From Tistlia consotensis USBA 355 (GTDB lineage: Bacteria > Pseudomonadota > Alphaproteobacteria > Kiloniellales > DSM-21159), in the NCBI RefSeq assembly GCF_900177295.1, contig NZ_FWZX01000020.1, positions 62,001-126,000 of the forward strand: 64,000 nt of DNA, written 5' to 3'. The position numbers and the translations under genes were made by a program. This document shows positions 26,565-35,123 of the stretch, one piece after another; position 1 is the stretch's first letter; every line of letters starts with the position of its first letter. A model generated the notes under the pieces. The model made no database searches. It was not told where the DNA came from and saw nothing but the letters and a program-made list of their open reading frames with translations.

Positions 26565-27154
26565 GCCTCCTCGCCTTCCGGACGCGGAACCGCTCGCTCG
26601 GACGGCGCCTCCCCGGCCTCGTCCGGCGGGCCGCCGGCGTCGTTCGCGGCGACCGCGGCGCGATCGGAGGCCGGCGCCTCGGCGTCCGCCCGGGGCGCCT
26701 CAGGCGGACGCTCGGGCGGCGGGCCCGACCGCTCCTCTCGGCTCATCAGGAACTCGCCGACGCGCTTCAGCGGGTCGGTCTTGTCGTAGTCGAGGTCGTA
26801 GTCGTTGAGGCCGTCGATGTTGGCCAGCACCGGGCTCGACGACCAGAGCTTGCGCAGCGCCAGGCGCTGCAGCTCCTCGGGCACGCCCTGGCGCAGGAAC
26901 GGGGTGAAGTCCGATTCGTAGCCGAGGCTCTCGACGTCGGGCAGGGTCGAGAGGTCGACCTCCTCCTCGACCGCGTCCGGCGCGACGGGCTCCGCCGCCA
27001 TGGGCGCGTCAGTCTCCGCCGGATCCCCGGCCGGCGGCTCGACCGACGCCTCCGCCGCCGTCGCGGGCCGCTCCTCGGTCGCCTCCCGGCGCTTCAGGCG
27101 CGACCAGCGCGCCAGGGCGCCTTCCCGCCGCGGTCCGTCCTGCTGCTCGGCCAT
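26561..27154 (-). CDS. DUF3306 family protein of the formate dehydrogenase locus
   Basis: A 197-residue acidic, Pro/Ala-rich, largely disordered protein. The conserved block LPDVESLGYESDFTPFLRQG ... LWSSSPVLANIDGLNDYDLDY is the DUF3306 core. It normally sits in formate dehydrogenase clusters beside a DUF3305 protein and a 4Fe-4S protein; neither is found here. The function is not known; assembly of formate dehydrogenase is likely from context. First gene of the minus-strand run, divergent from fdhD. Confidence 0.9.
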   Translation of the reverse strand: MAEQQDGPRREGALARWSRLKRREATEERPATAAEASVEPPAGDPAETDAPMAAEPVAPDAVEEEVDLSTLPDVESLGYESDFTPFLRQGVPEELQRLALRKLWSSSPVLANIDGLNDYDLDYDKTDPLKRVGEFLMSREERSGPPPERPPEAPRADAEAPASDRAAVAANDAGGPPDEAGEAPSERAVPRPEGEEA

Positions 27155-27352
27155 GGCCCTGATCCTCCCCGGGTCGCGTGCGACGCCTGCCGCAACCCTG
27201 CATTTTGTTCAGAACCTTGCATATTTTCCGGAAACAGGCAAAGTCGAAGGCCCTGCCCGGCGCCTTCCGTGCCCTGGCGGGGCCCGTTCCCGAGGCGGCC
27301 CCCGCCTCGGGGAGATGCCTCCGGCAGGCGGACCAGCAGCGAGGTGCAGCGG
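27155..27352. promoter_or_regulatory. Divergent promoter region between the DUF3306 gene and fdhD
   Basis: A 198-base gap between divergently transcribed genes. An AT-rich core at about 27199-27245 (with CATTTTGTTC and CATATTTTCC) contrasts with its surroundings and contains the 9-base palindrome GTTCAGAAC at 27207-27215. Promoters for both directions are expected here; the exact boxes cannot be assigned. Confidence 0.5.
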
Positions 27353-28261
27353 ATGTCCGATCACCAGGGCGGAGCGATCCGGGAGGAGCCGATGGCCGGC
27401 GAGAGCGAGGGCCTGCTGGCCGCCGAGCCCGCGGCGCGACGCGACGGACCGGCCAGCCGCGCCTGTTCGGTGCCCGCCCTCGGCCGCATCGCCGAGCCGC
27501 GCCGGCACGCCCGCGCGGCCGACCGGCCGGTCGAATGGCTGATCGCCGAGGAGGTGCCGGTCGCGATGGTCTACAACGGCCGCTCGCGCATGGTCATGAT
27601 GGCCTCGCCGGCCGACCTCGAGGACTTCGGCATCGGCTTCTCGGTGACCGAGGAGATCATCACCCGGGCCGAGGACATCGAGGCGATCGAGGTGGTCAGC
27701 CACGACGACGGCTTCGCCATCGAGATGACCGTCGACATGGAGCGGGTCGCGAAGTGGCGGCTGAAGCGCCGCGGCATCACCGGCCGCACCGGCTGCGGCC
27801 TGTGCGGCGTCTCGACCCTGCGCGACGCGGTGCGCAAGCCACACCGGATCGAGGCCCCGCTGGCGGTCGGCCGCGCCGCCGCCGAGCGGGCGCTCGCCGC
27901 CCTGCCCGACTGGCAGCCGATGAACAGCGAGAACCGCTCGGTCCATGCCGCCGCCTGGTGCTCGCCGGACGGCGAGATCCTGGAGGCGCGCGAGGACGTC
28001 GGCCGCCACAACGCCCTCGACAAGCTGATCGGCAGCCTGCTGCGCAGCGGCCGCGATCCCTCGGCGGGCTTCGTCGCGCTGTCGAGCCGCTGCAGCTTCG
28101 AGCTGGTCCAGAAGGCGGCCGCCGTCGGCGTGCCCTACCTGGTGACTATCTCGGCACCGACCGTGATGGCGCTGTCGCTGGCCGAGGCCGCCGGCATGCG
28201 CCTCGCCGCCCGCGCGCCCGACGGCATCATCGAGTTCGACGGCGTCGCCCAGCGGAACTGA
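27353..28261 (+). CDS. fdhD: Formate dehydrogenase accessory sulfurtransferase FdhD
   Basis: A 302-residue protein. FdhD transfers sulfur from the cysteine desulfurase IscS to the molybdenum cofactor for formate dehydrogenase. The active-site cysteines are in the motif GRTGCGLCGV (C148 and C151), matching the CxxC of E. coli FdhD (C121/C124). Other family blocks are AMVYNGRSRMVMMASPADLE, EDVGRHNALDKLIG and SSRCSFELVQKAA. The N-terminus is about 30 residues longer than usual; an in-frame ATG at 27392 would shorten it. It is divergent from the operon it serves. Confidence 0.95.
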   Translation: MSDHQGGAIREEPMAGESEGLLAAEPAARRDGPASRACSVPALGRIAEPRRHARAADRPVEWLIAEEVPVAMVYNGRSRMVMMASPADLEDFGIGFSVTEEIITRAEDIEAIEVVSHDDGFAIEMTVDMERVAKWRLKRRGITGRTGCGLCGVSTLRDAVRKPHRIEAPLAVGRAAAERALAALPDWQPMNSENRSVHAAAWCSPDGEILEAREDVGRHNALDKLIGSLLRSGRDPSAGFVALSSRCSFELVQKAAAVGVPYLVTISAPTVMALSLAEAAGMRLAARAPDGIIEFDGVAQRN

Positions 28262-28310
28262 GCCTCCGTCCTTTCCGGAGATCGCGTCCAGGCGAACGGC
28301 CGGACCCTGC

Positions 28311-30371
28311 TCACCGGAAGCTCAGGCCTCGCAAGGTCAGGTAGTGCTCGTCACCGCAGTTCGAGAACATTCCGACCCGCAGATATCGCGCGGTGGCGGG
28401 TCCTGGAAGCGCGACGGTCCGCCACTGCTCCGAAGGCCGCCAACACGCCAGATCGCCCCGATAGACGTCGTGCCAGCTTCCGTCTTCGAGGCGCACCTCA
28501 ATCACTATAGATCTCGGGGCACGACCCGGAAGACCGAGCTGCGGCAGAAACAGGATCCGGCCTATCGTCCGGACGCGGCCGAAATCGACGTCGAGCGACT
28601 GCGGATAGCCAACGGGCAACCGGGCATGCCAAGCCGGGCTCCTGGCCAGGAGAATTCCCCCGGGCCCGAGCCCGTCTATCTGGGACGAAGCGGTAATCCT
28701 GGCGCACCCGATGTCATAGACGCGGTAGCTCTTGCCCTGGAGCGCCGCCTTGTTCAGCCGGAAGGACTTCTCCGGCCACAGCACGTCGATGGCGAAGGCC
28801 GGCCCCGACCAGCCGTGGCCTTCCCTGAAATAGAACTGGCCGAACCACGGCAAGCTCTGATTGGCGGCGCAATCGTCCGCTATGCGGAAGTAGGCGTCCG
28901 GATGGCGCCCCGCGCCGCGAAGCCAATGCTCGACGGCGTCGGCGAGCGCCAGTCGCGGCGCCGAATAGCCATAGCGATAGAAGGTGGCGAGGCTTTGCGT
29001 CTTATAGGCGTTGCACAGCACCAGAATCGCCAGCAGGCCGTAGCTCGCCATCCTGCCGGCGGCCAGCAGGCGGTCCGTTCCGTGAAATGCGCCGGCGCGC
29101 GCCCGACCGGCGAGCGTCCTGGAGACCCCACTCCCGTCGAGAAACGCCAGGGCGATGCCGACAGCGATGATCAGTCCCGCGATGTAAGTGTAGTATATAT
29201 TACCACCCAGGACATGGGATATGCCGCGCGGCACCGCGCGGCCGAACGCGATGACAAAAGAGTAGAGTCCCAGATAAACCAGAGAATAGAGACCTAGAAG
29301 AATCGGACTTTTCGCGACCGCGACAAGGCGACTCCGGCTCCGATACGCCAGCCCCGCCAGCAGCGCGACCAAGCCGACGGCCAAGATCAGATTGCAGAAA
29401 AATGCCACTCCCGAGAAATGAAAGCCGGTGAAAGAGGCCCGCGACAGGGCCTGAACATCGTAGGCAAAGGGGACCATCAGAGCCCCAAGCCAGAATGCGA
29501 TCTGGAGGAGGGCGTACCATGCCGCCAGCACCAGGGCCCATGGCATCGGCGGCCCTCCCGCCGACGCGGCGCCGTGCACCCCCCTCAGATAGAGATCCGC
29601 GATGCTGAGAAGCGGGTACAGCAGCGTCAGGGCGAAGAACGCGAGACACAATGTCGCGTCGATGGACGAGGTACCTGCCGGGCGACGGCGCCTACCGCAC
29701 AGCAGCCTCCACAGAAACAGGGCACAGAGCAGAAAGCTCAGCACAGCCCCTAGCTCGTAACAGAACTCCGACAGCCCGACCAGGAGGACGCCCAGCCACG
29801 CCAAGGCCCTGCTGCCGGATACCTCAGAGCGGATCAGGCAGAGAATTGCCAGAACGGCGAAAGCCGAGAAACTCAGGTATCCGGAAATATGGCTCCATAG
29901 CACGAGCTCGGCCGACAGGTACGAGCAGCCGAAGAGGGCGGCGATCAGGAACGGATAGAGCGTCCTTTTGAGCGAGCCCGTCCTCAGCAGCGCATAGAGT
30001 CCTAGAACGGCGACGCTGTGAATAAGCAGGCTGGCCAGCTGCCACAGGAAGGCGTCGTATCGAAATAAATAGTAGAACAAGCCAAGCTGCAGAAAGAGAA
30101 GCGGCCGATAGAGGAGCGCATCCCCGACGCCGATCCGATTCCACGATGGCGATGCCGCAATGATATCCCAGAAGCTGTGATACTGACCTATCTTGTGAAG
30201 GTAGATCAGCTGGTCAGCTCTCGGGAATCCGCCCCAAAGGCCGTTCCAGAAGGTGAACCAGACAACCCCGAGCAGAAGCGCCGCTTGGAAGACGGCACAG
30301 AGCCGACCGGCTGGCAGACCTTCGCGTGCTGCCGCCTGCCGGACAAGAAGGGCGCCGAGTCGCCGGGCCAT
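28311..30371 (-). CDS. Polytopic membrane protein with a C-terminal soluble domain, glycosyltransferase-like
   Basis: A 686-residue protein with roughly eleven or twelve hydrophobic helices, then about 200 soluble residues. The N-terminal part (FWNGLWGGFPRADQLIYLH; LLYRPLLFLQLGLFYYLFRYDAF) resembles integral-membrane GT-C-like glycosyltransferases or O-antigen-type membrane proteins. The C-terminal part (SLDVDFGRVRTIGRILFLPQLG; VYRGDLACWRPSEQWRTVALPG; RYLRVGMFSNCGD) has the look of an F5/8-type (discoidin) beta-sandwich that binds sugars. The ATG at 30371 is preferred to a TTG at 30428 because the longer form overlaps the upstream gene. Codon use is less GC-biased than in neighbours. No function is assigned. 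Confidence 0.75.
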   Translation of the reverse strand: MARRLGALLVRQAAAREGLPAGRLCAVFQAALLLGVVWFTFWNGLWGGFPRADQLIYLHKIGQYHSFWDIIAASPSWNRIGVGDALLYRPLLFLQLGLFYYLFRYDAFLWQLASLLIHSVAVLGLYALLRTGSLKRTLYPFLIAALFGCSYLSAELVLWSHISGYLSFSAFAVLAILCLIRSEVSGSRALAWLGVLLVGLSEFCYELGAVLSFLLCALFLWRLLCGRRRRPAGTSSIDATLCLAFFALTLLYPLLSIADLYLRGVHGAASAGGPPMPWALVLAAWYALLQIAFWLGALMVPFAYDVQALSRASFTGFHFSGVAFFCNLILAVGLVALLAGLAYRSRSRLVAVAKSPILLGLYSLVYLGLYSFVIAFGRAVPRGISHVLGGNIYYTYIAGLIIAVGIALAFLDGSGVSRTLAGRARAGAFHGTDRLLAAGRMASYGLLAILVLCNAYKTQSLATFYRYGYSAPRLALADAVEHWLRGAGRHPDAYFRIADDCAANQSLPWFGQFYFREGHGWSGPAFAIDVLWPEKSFRLNKAALQGKSYRVYDIGCARITASSQIDGLGPGGILLARSPAWHARLPVGYPQSLDVDFGRVRTIGRILFLPQLGLPGRAPRSIVIEVRLEDGSWHDVYRGDLACWRPSEQWRTVALPGPATARYLRVGMFSNCGDEHYLTLRGLSFR

Positions 30372-30385
30372 GACAAAGCCGTGGA

Positions 30386-31132
30386 TCAAGGTGTCGGATT
30401 TCGCGCTGATCGGGTCCGCCGAGGCCAATAGAACACAGCATCCCGGACAATCGACTTCAGCAGTATGAGAGCGCTCTTGTATTTTCCCAGAACGCCCGGA
30501 TGAGCGCGACTTCCTTGCACGCCGATCCGGGGCGGCTCCGGGGATGAGATCTCCGTAATCTTCAGGCCATACCTCGCTCCCCGGGTCAGCAGCATGATCT
30601 CAGAGTGCTCGTTCCTGTGGCGGTCGATCCCGAGTTCGTAGAGGTGCGATTTCCTGAAGGCCTTGTACATGCCAATGCCGTCGGTATAGCGCGTGTCGAA
30701 CAGGAGATTTATCAGTGCCGTGAAGATCCTGTTCGCGGCTCGGGACAGCACGTCGTCGTCTTCCGACCTTGCGGGACCCCGGTATCGAGAAGCGACGACG
30801 ATGTCGTATCCGTCGGCCATCTTGTCGATCAGGCGTGGAATATCTTCGGGAATTGAATTCCCGTCCGGCGAGAACGGGATGATGACCTCTCCCCTGGCCA
30901 GCTCGAACGCCTCCCAAAACGCCGCCTTGATGCCCCTCGTCTGCTGCTCGACGACCTCGAAGCCGGCAGAGCGCAAGAACTCCCTGGAGCCATCCGTGGA
31001 GTTCCCGTCGAGGATCAGGATTTCGTCGCACCAGTCCCTCTTGATCCTCGGCATGACGATTTTGAGCGCGTCGATCTCATTGCGCACCGGCACGAACAAC
31101 GTGACGCTCGGCTTTGCCTTCGGGCCCGTCAT
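30386..31132 (-). CDS. Family 2 glycosyltransferase (GtrB/dolichyl-phosphate-mannose-synthase-like)
   Basis: A 248-residue GT-A fold enzyme. It opens SVTLFVPVRNEIDALKIVMP, followed by EILILDGNSTDGSREF and the nucleotide-sugar/metal region IPFSPDGNSIPED, where DPM1 and GtrB have DADLQDPPE. Further matches are YDIVVASRYRGPAR and DGIGMYKAFRKS. It has no C-terminal membrane helices, unlike GtrB. It would transfer a sugar to a lipid carrier or polysaccharide precursor. The membrane protein gene starts 15 bases downstream, so the two probably work together, perhaps in surface-glycan synthesis. Base composition is lower in GC than the rest of the window. Confidence 0.88.
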   Translation of the reverse strand: MTGPKAKPSVTLFVPVRNEIDALKIVMPRIKRDWCDEILILDGNSTDGSREFLRSAGFEVVEQQTRGIKAAFWEAFELARGEVIIPFSPDGNSIPEDIPRLIDKMADGYDIVVASRYRGPARSEDDDVLSRAANRIFTALINLLFDTRYTDGIGMYKAFRKSHLYELGIDRHRNEHSEIMLLTRGARYGLKITEISSPEPPRIGVQGSRAHPGVLGKYKSALILLKSIVRDAVFYWPRRTRSARNPTP

Positions 31133-31154
31133 GATCCGTGACGCCCGAAGCCGA

Positions 31155-31526
31155 TCATGAGCCGGCGCCTGGCTTCATCCCTGTCGGCGTGTCGCCGAGA
31201 ACCTTCGAAGCGAATCTGAGCGCCACGAGAAACGACAGCCAACCGCCGAGCGTGGCTCCTATCGTCGAATAGGGTCCGCCGAGCACGCCGCCCCAGAAGT
31301 AGCCGGCGGCCAGATTGAGAGGAAGTGACGGCAGCGCGGCGACCACCGACGCCGCGTAGATCGAGAGGAAGAGCAACACCGCCCCGAGCGGATGGTGGTC
31401 CTTGTATTGCTCGATGGTGGCTGGGCTCAGTGCGCCGGAGCGATAGTGGCTCACGATAAGCGCCATGACGGCCGCAAATGCCCACAGGACAAGGAGGCGC
31501 CGCAAGCCGATGTGACGCTTCAGCAT
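31155..31526 (-). CDS. TVP38/TMEM64 (VTT-domain) protein, C-terminally truncated
   Basis: A 123-residue product with two hydrophobic helices and the start of the VTT/SNARE-associated domain: ALPSLPLNLAAGYFWGG, then GPYSTIGATLGGWLSFLVALRFA. Full-length relatives run over 200 residues and continue with an R-x-G-F and proline-rich segment that is absent; the frame stops soon after the GATLG helix. No continuation was found in the other two frames. It is either a remnant or a short variant. It lies 22 bases before the GT2 gene on the same strand, in the low-GC insert. Confidence 0.6.
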   Translation of the reverse strand: MLKRHIGLRRLLVLWAFAAVMALIVSHYRSGALSPATIEQYKDHHPLGAVLLFLSIYAASVVAALPSLPLNLAAGYFWGGVLGGPYSTIGATLGGWLSFLVALRFASKVLGDTPTGMKPGAGS

Positions 31527-31814
31527 GTGCTGGCGCGGACTGTTACGCCGACGGATACGCCCGCGCCGAGCACGCTGCTGGACTGGCAACAAACGGTGTG
31601 CCGATGAGACGTCGGTTGATTCGACATGCGGCTGCCTCGTGCGCCAACATCCTGCCCAGCTCCCCATTACTGTGCAGCCGCTCACGTTGCTCCGATAGTC
31701 GCTTTTTTCCTAGTCGATCAGGGGCAGGAAGCGAGCAATCTTGTCTCTGCCGTCGTCAGGCGGAATGTCTGCCAAGGCCTCCTCCCCCCCGGGACATTCT
31801 CGGGCCGAGCCGCC
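31527..31814. other. 288-base gap at the border of the low-GC insert
   Basis: No supported gene. This stretch separates the truncated TVP38 gene from the molybdate transporter gene, both on the minus strand. Composition shifts here from the insert to the surrounding GC-rich backbone. A run TCGCTTTTTTCC near 31692-31703 is the only AT-rich feature. No tRNA, integrase or direct repeat flanking the insert was recognised. Confidence 0.5.
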
Positions 31815-32972
31815 CTAGCCCCGCAGATCCTCTCGCGAGCGGAGCAACAGCCGCAGGACGCCCCAGCGCAGCGCCTCGGCGACAGTGCCGGCGACGAGGC
31901 CGATCAGCGGGTTGAAGGCGACCGTGGCCAGCGCCGTCGCCAGGATCACCGGGCGGCAGGAGGGCCGGGCCTCGCGAAAGGCCGCGACCGGCAGCAGTTC
32001 CACGCCGGCGACCAGCAGCAGCACGCCGACGGCGGCCGGCGGCAGGGCCAGCAGGGCGCGGGCCGCCGGCTCCGCCGCGAACAGGCCGGCGGCGAGCAGC
32101 AGCAGGCCGATGGCCGCCGGCGCCAGCCAGCTGCGCGCGCCGAAGCGCACGTGCGCCGCGAGGCCGCCGGCGCCGTGGCAGAGCGGCAGGCCGCCGAGCG
32201 GCGCGGCGACCAGGTTCATCAGGCCGGTGGTCAGCGAGAGGCGCCGGATCGTGACCCGCTGCCCCCCGTCGGGGAAGTAGCGGCGCGCCAGGATCTCGGT
32301 CAGCAGGATCGCGTTGGTCAGGGTCAGCGGCAGCTGGGCCAGCGCCAGCTGCGGCACCGCCTTCAGGAAGTGCGCCAGGTCGGGCAGCAGCGGCAGGCCG
32401 CCGGCCGCCAGGCTCGCCGCCGGCTGGCTCGTCCCGCCGGCCAGCCAGGCGAAGCCGGCGCCGCCGAGCAGCACGGCGACCGGCGCCAGGGCGACGTTCC
32501 ACAGCAGCGCCAGGGCGGCAAGGCCGGCGCAGGCGAGGCCGATCCAGGGATCGCTCAGGATCAGCCGGATCGCGGCCACGGAAAGGGTCAGGCCGAGCCC
32601 GGCCTGCAGGCCGTGGATCAGCGAGCGCGGCACCAGCCGCGCGGCCCGCTCGACGATCCGGCTGAGGCCGATCGCGGCGATCACCGCGGCGAGCACCAGG
32701 CCGCAGGCCGCCAGGGTCTCGGGATCGGTCGCCGTCGTCAGCACGATGGCGCCGACCGCCTTCATCGGCTGCACCGCCACCGGCAGGCGGTAGACGCCCG
32801 CGACCAGCAGGTAGGCGAGCCCGACCGAGACCAGCAGCCCGGCCGGACGGCAGAGGCCGAGCGCGATGGCGCCGGCGGCGAAGGGCAGCAGCGTGCCGAG
32901 GTCGCCGAAGGCGCCGCCCAGGTCGCCCGCCAGCGTCGGCCGCCCCCATCGCTTCCCAACGGACCCGATCAT
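31815..32972 (-). CDS. MOT1-type sulfate/molybdate transporter
   Basis: A 385-residue membrane protein with about ten to twelve helices. The paired MOT1 family motifs are visible: LAGDLGGAFGDLGTLLPFAAG at the start and LPVAVQPMKAVGA after the second helix, with a similar pair in the second half (TLTNAILLTEILARRYFP; PLGGLPLCHGAGGLAAH). MOT1 proteins transport molybdate with high affinity in plants and algae, and related bacterial proteins are annotated as sulfate or molybdate transporters. The presence of a molybdo-formate dehydrogenase 4-10 kb away makes molybdate plausible. ATG at 32972. Confidence 0.9.
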   Translation of the reverse strand: MIGSVGKRWGRPTLAGDLGGAFGDLGTLLPFAAGAIALGLCRPAGLLVSVGLAYLLVAGVYRLPVAVQPMKAVGAIVLTTATDPETLAACGLVLAAVIAAIGLSRIVERAARLVPRSLIHGLQAGLGLTLSVAAIRLILSDPWIGLACAGLAALALLWNVALAPVAVLLGGAGFAWLAGGTSQPAASLAAGGLPLLPDLAHFLKAVPQLALAQLPLTLTNAILLTEILARRYFPDGGQRVTIRRLSLTTGLMNLVAAPLGGLPLCHGAGGLAAHVRFGARSWLAPAAIGLLLLAAGLFAAEPAARALLALPPAAVGVLLLVAGVELLPVAAFREARPSCRPVILATALATVAFNPLIGLVAGTVAEALRWGVLRLLLRSREDLRG

Positions 32973-33256
32973 GCGCCTGCCTCGGCCGCCGTAACGCCTC
33001 GCGATCGAGAATAGGCCCGATCCCGCGCCGGGATCAAAGGCGACGCGGCGGGTGCGCAGCCGTGCCGGATGGGCGACAGTCGGTCCCGGACGACGAGCTC
33101 TGTGCAGGGACAAGGTTCGGTGAACCTGATGGCAGGACCGCGCCTCGCCGCATTGTGGGGACTTGCCGTCTCGACTATCGCGCCTCCCGCCGAGGCGTGA
33201 ACGGCAAGAGCGGTCGGACGGGGCCGGCGGCGCGCGACGGCCGGGCCGCGACGTCG

Positions 33257-33430
33257 CTAGCGCAGGAGATGGCTCCACAGGCCGATCAGCACGGCCGAGG
33301 CGAAGACCGTGACGACCACGGCGACGACGCCGAGCGCCATCGTGCGGTTGCGCGCCCGTGCCCCGGCGACCAGGTCGTCACCGGTCCGCGGCGGCCTGGG
33401 ATCGCTTTCGCGCGTGGCATCGACGGGCAT
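33257..33430 (-). CDS. Small single-helix membrane protein, unknown
   Basis: A 57-residue frame with a charged N-terminus (MPVDATRESDPRPPRTGDDL) and one clear transmembrane helix (TMALGVVAVVVTVFASAVLIG) ending LWSHLLR. It resembles the small single-pass proteins commonly found in proteobacteria. No Shine-Dalgarno sequence is obvious, and the same frame stays open antisense to the next genes, so coding status is uncertain. No function is assigned. Confidence 0.4.
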   Translation of the reverse strand: MPVDATRESDPRPPRTGDDLVAGARARNRTMALGVVAVVVTVFASAVLIGLWSHLLR

Positions 33431-33670
33431 GGCCGACAGGCTAGGCGCCGGCTCCCCCGGCGGCCATGCGGCGATCCGGCGCGCGCCGTCCGGACACGAC
33501 AACGGCCGCGCAGCGTCGGGTCGCCGGCTCCGGACGGCCGGACCTCGGGCCGGCACCTCCGCCACCGGCCTCGGCCCAAGGGCCGACGGGCCGCCGGTTG
33601 CGCAAGGCGGCCGCCCCGACGCATGCTCGGCGCCGGAACACTTCAGCCGCAGCCGATGGAGAGCCCGCCG

Positions 33671-34957
33671 ATGCCCGATGCCGCCGCCCCCAAGACCATC
33701 GCCTTCTTCCCCGAAGCGGCCTTCGGCCCGGCGCTGAACTCGGTCGGCATCGCCCAGGCCGTCGAGGCGCGCGGCCACAAGGCGGTGTTCCTGTCGGACC
33801 CTGGCTTCCTGGAGGTCTACCGGGGCTACGGCTTCGAGGCCCATCCGGTGAACCTCTCGGAGCCGATGCCGGCCGAGGAGATGGCGAAATTCTGGAGCGA
33901 CTTCATCAACGGCCACATCCCGAACTTCCGCAAGAGCCCCTACGACCAGCTCGACAACTACGTGAAGGACTGCTGGACCGCGATCGTCGACAGCGCGCGC
34001 TGGGCGCAGAAGGACCTGCCGGGCGTGCTGGCCGGGATCCGGCCCGACGTCGTCTGCGTCGACAACGTCATCCTGTTCCCGGCGATCAAGCAGTCCGGCA
34101 AGCCCTGGGTCAGGATCATCTCCTGCTCGGAGAACGAGATCGAGGATCCCGACATCCCGCCGCACCTCTCGGGCTGCGGCGAGCAGGACCACGCCTGCCA
34201 CGAGGCCTTCCGGGCCCGCTTCAACGAGGTGATCGGGCCGCTGCACGCCGAGTTCAACGCCTTCCTGAAGGACTGCGGCGAGGCGCCCTACCCGCTCGGC
34301 CAGTTCTTCGAGGCCTCGCCCTTCATGAACCTGCTGCTCTATCCCGAGCCGGTGAAGTTCCAGCGCCGCCACCCGCTGCCGCCCGAGCGCTTCCAGTACC
34401 TGGAGGGCTGCGTGCGCAAGGAGGCGCCCTACGAGGTCCCGGGCTTCGCCGCCAACGAGGGCAAGCCGCTGGTCTACGTCTCCTTCGGCAGCCTCGGCGC
34501 CGGCGACGTCGATCTCCTGAAGCGGATCATCGCGGCCGTCGGCAAGCTGCCCTACCGGGCCCTGGTCAACGTCGGCGACTACGCCGGGCAGTACGGCGAG
34601 CTGCCGGCGAACGTGCAGATCGCCGGCTGGTTCCCGCAGCCCTCGGTGATCGCCCAGGTCGACGCCGTGATCCACCACGGCGGCAACAACTCCTTCACCG
34701 AGTGCCTCTACTTCGGCAAGCCGGCGATCATCATGCCCTACGTCTGGGACGGCCACGACAACGCGACCCGGGTCCAGGAGACCGGCCACGGCTTCAAGCT
34801 CGACCGCTACGACTGGAGCGAGGCCGACCTGGCCGCGAAGCTGGAGGCCTGCCTGACCGATCCGGCGATCAGGCAGAAGCTGCTGGCGACCTCGACGCAC
34901 ATGCAGGCGGCGAACGGCCCCGAGAAGGCGGCGGCGATCATCGAGGGCCTGGCGTGA
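33671..34957 (+). CDS. UGT/MGT-like glycosyltransferase (GT-B fold, family 1)
   Basis: A 428-residue GT-B enzyme. The N-terminal acceptor domain begins TIAFFPEAAFGPALNSVGIA with an early glycine/asparagine loop. The C-terminal donor domain has PLVYVSFGSLGAG and the nucleotide-binding signature HHGGNNSFTECLYFGKPAII. Homologues glycosylate macrolides, sterols, flavonoids or carotenoid-like compounds. The ATG at 33671 is used; another ATG at 33656 would add five residues. The gene is followed by a cupin and an aldehyde dehydrogenase gene on the same strand, but a palindromic repeat lies between it and the cupin, so co-transcription is uncertain. Confidence 0.9.
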   Translation: MPDAAAPKTIAFFPEAAFGPALNSVGIAQAVEARGHKAVFLSDPGFLEVYRGYGFEAHPVNLSEPMPAEEMAKFWSDFINGHIPNFRKSPYDQLDNYVKDCWTAIVDSARWAQKDLPGVLAGIRPDVVCVDNVILFPAIKQSGKPWVRIISCSENEIEDPDIPPHLSGCGEQDHACHEAFRARFNEVIGPLHAEFNAFLKDCGEAPYPLGQFFEASPFMNLLLYPEPVKFQRRHPLPPERFQYLEGCVRKEAPYEVPGFAANEGKPLVYVSFGSLGAGDVDLLKRIIAAVGKLPYRALVNVGDYAGQYGELPANVQIAGWFPQPSVIAQVDAVIHHGGNNSFTECLYFGKPAIIMPYVWDGHDNATRVQETGHGFKLDRYDWSEADLAAKLEACLTDPAIRQKLLATSTHMQAANGPEKAAAIIEGLA

Positions 34958-34976
34958 GCCCAAACGCCCGCCGATC

Positions 34977-35091
34977 CCGTCATCCAGGAGCCAAGGGCGC
35001 AGACGCCCCGGCCCGTCGGCCCTGGATCCCGGACAGCTCGCGTTGCCGACGGCAGCAGAGCTGCCGGGCAAAGCGGCTGCCGGGATGACGG
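34977..35091. repeat. Intergenic palindromic repeat element (about 115 bases)
   Basis: A GC-rich noncoding element bounded by the 9-base inverted repeat CCGTCATCC (34977-34985) and GGATGACGG (35083-35091). Inside are the partial repeats TGGATCCCGG and GCCGGGATGA. This layout matches dispersed intergenic elements seen in many alphaproteobacterial genomes. It could fold into a long hairpin and act as a terminator or mRNA-stability element for the glycosyltransferase gene. An ATG at 35085 for the cupin lies inside the element and is therefore rejected as a start. Confidence 0.65.
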
Positions 35092-35123
35092 ATGACAGGA
35101 ACGAGACTGTACAGCGACAGAGG

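Noticed and set aside
28311-31526. Prophage or integrative element in the low-GC stretch
   Set aside because: No integrase, transposase, phage gene, tRNA or flanking direct repeat could be recognised; only composition and gene content support transfer.
34977-35091. CRISPR repeat or array
   Set aside because: A single palindromic element without regularly spaced copies; no cas gene in the window.
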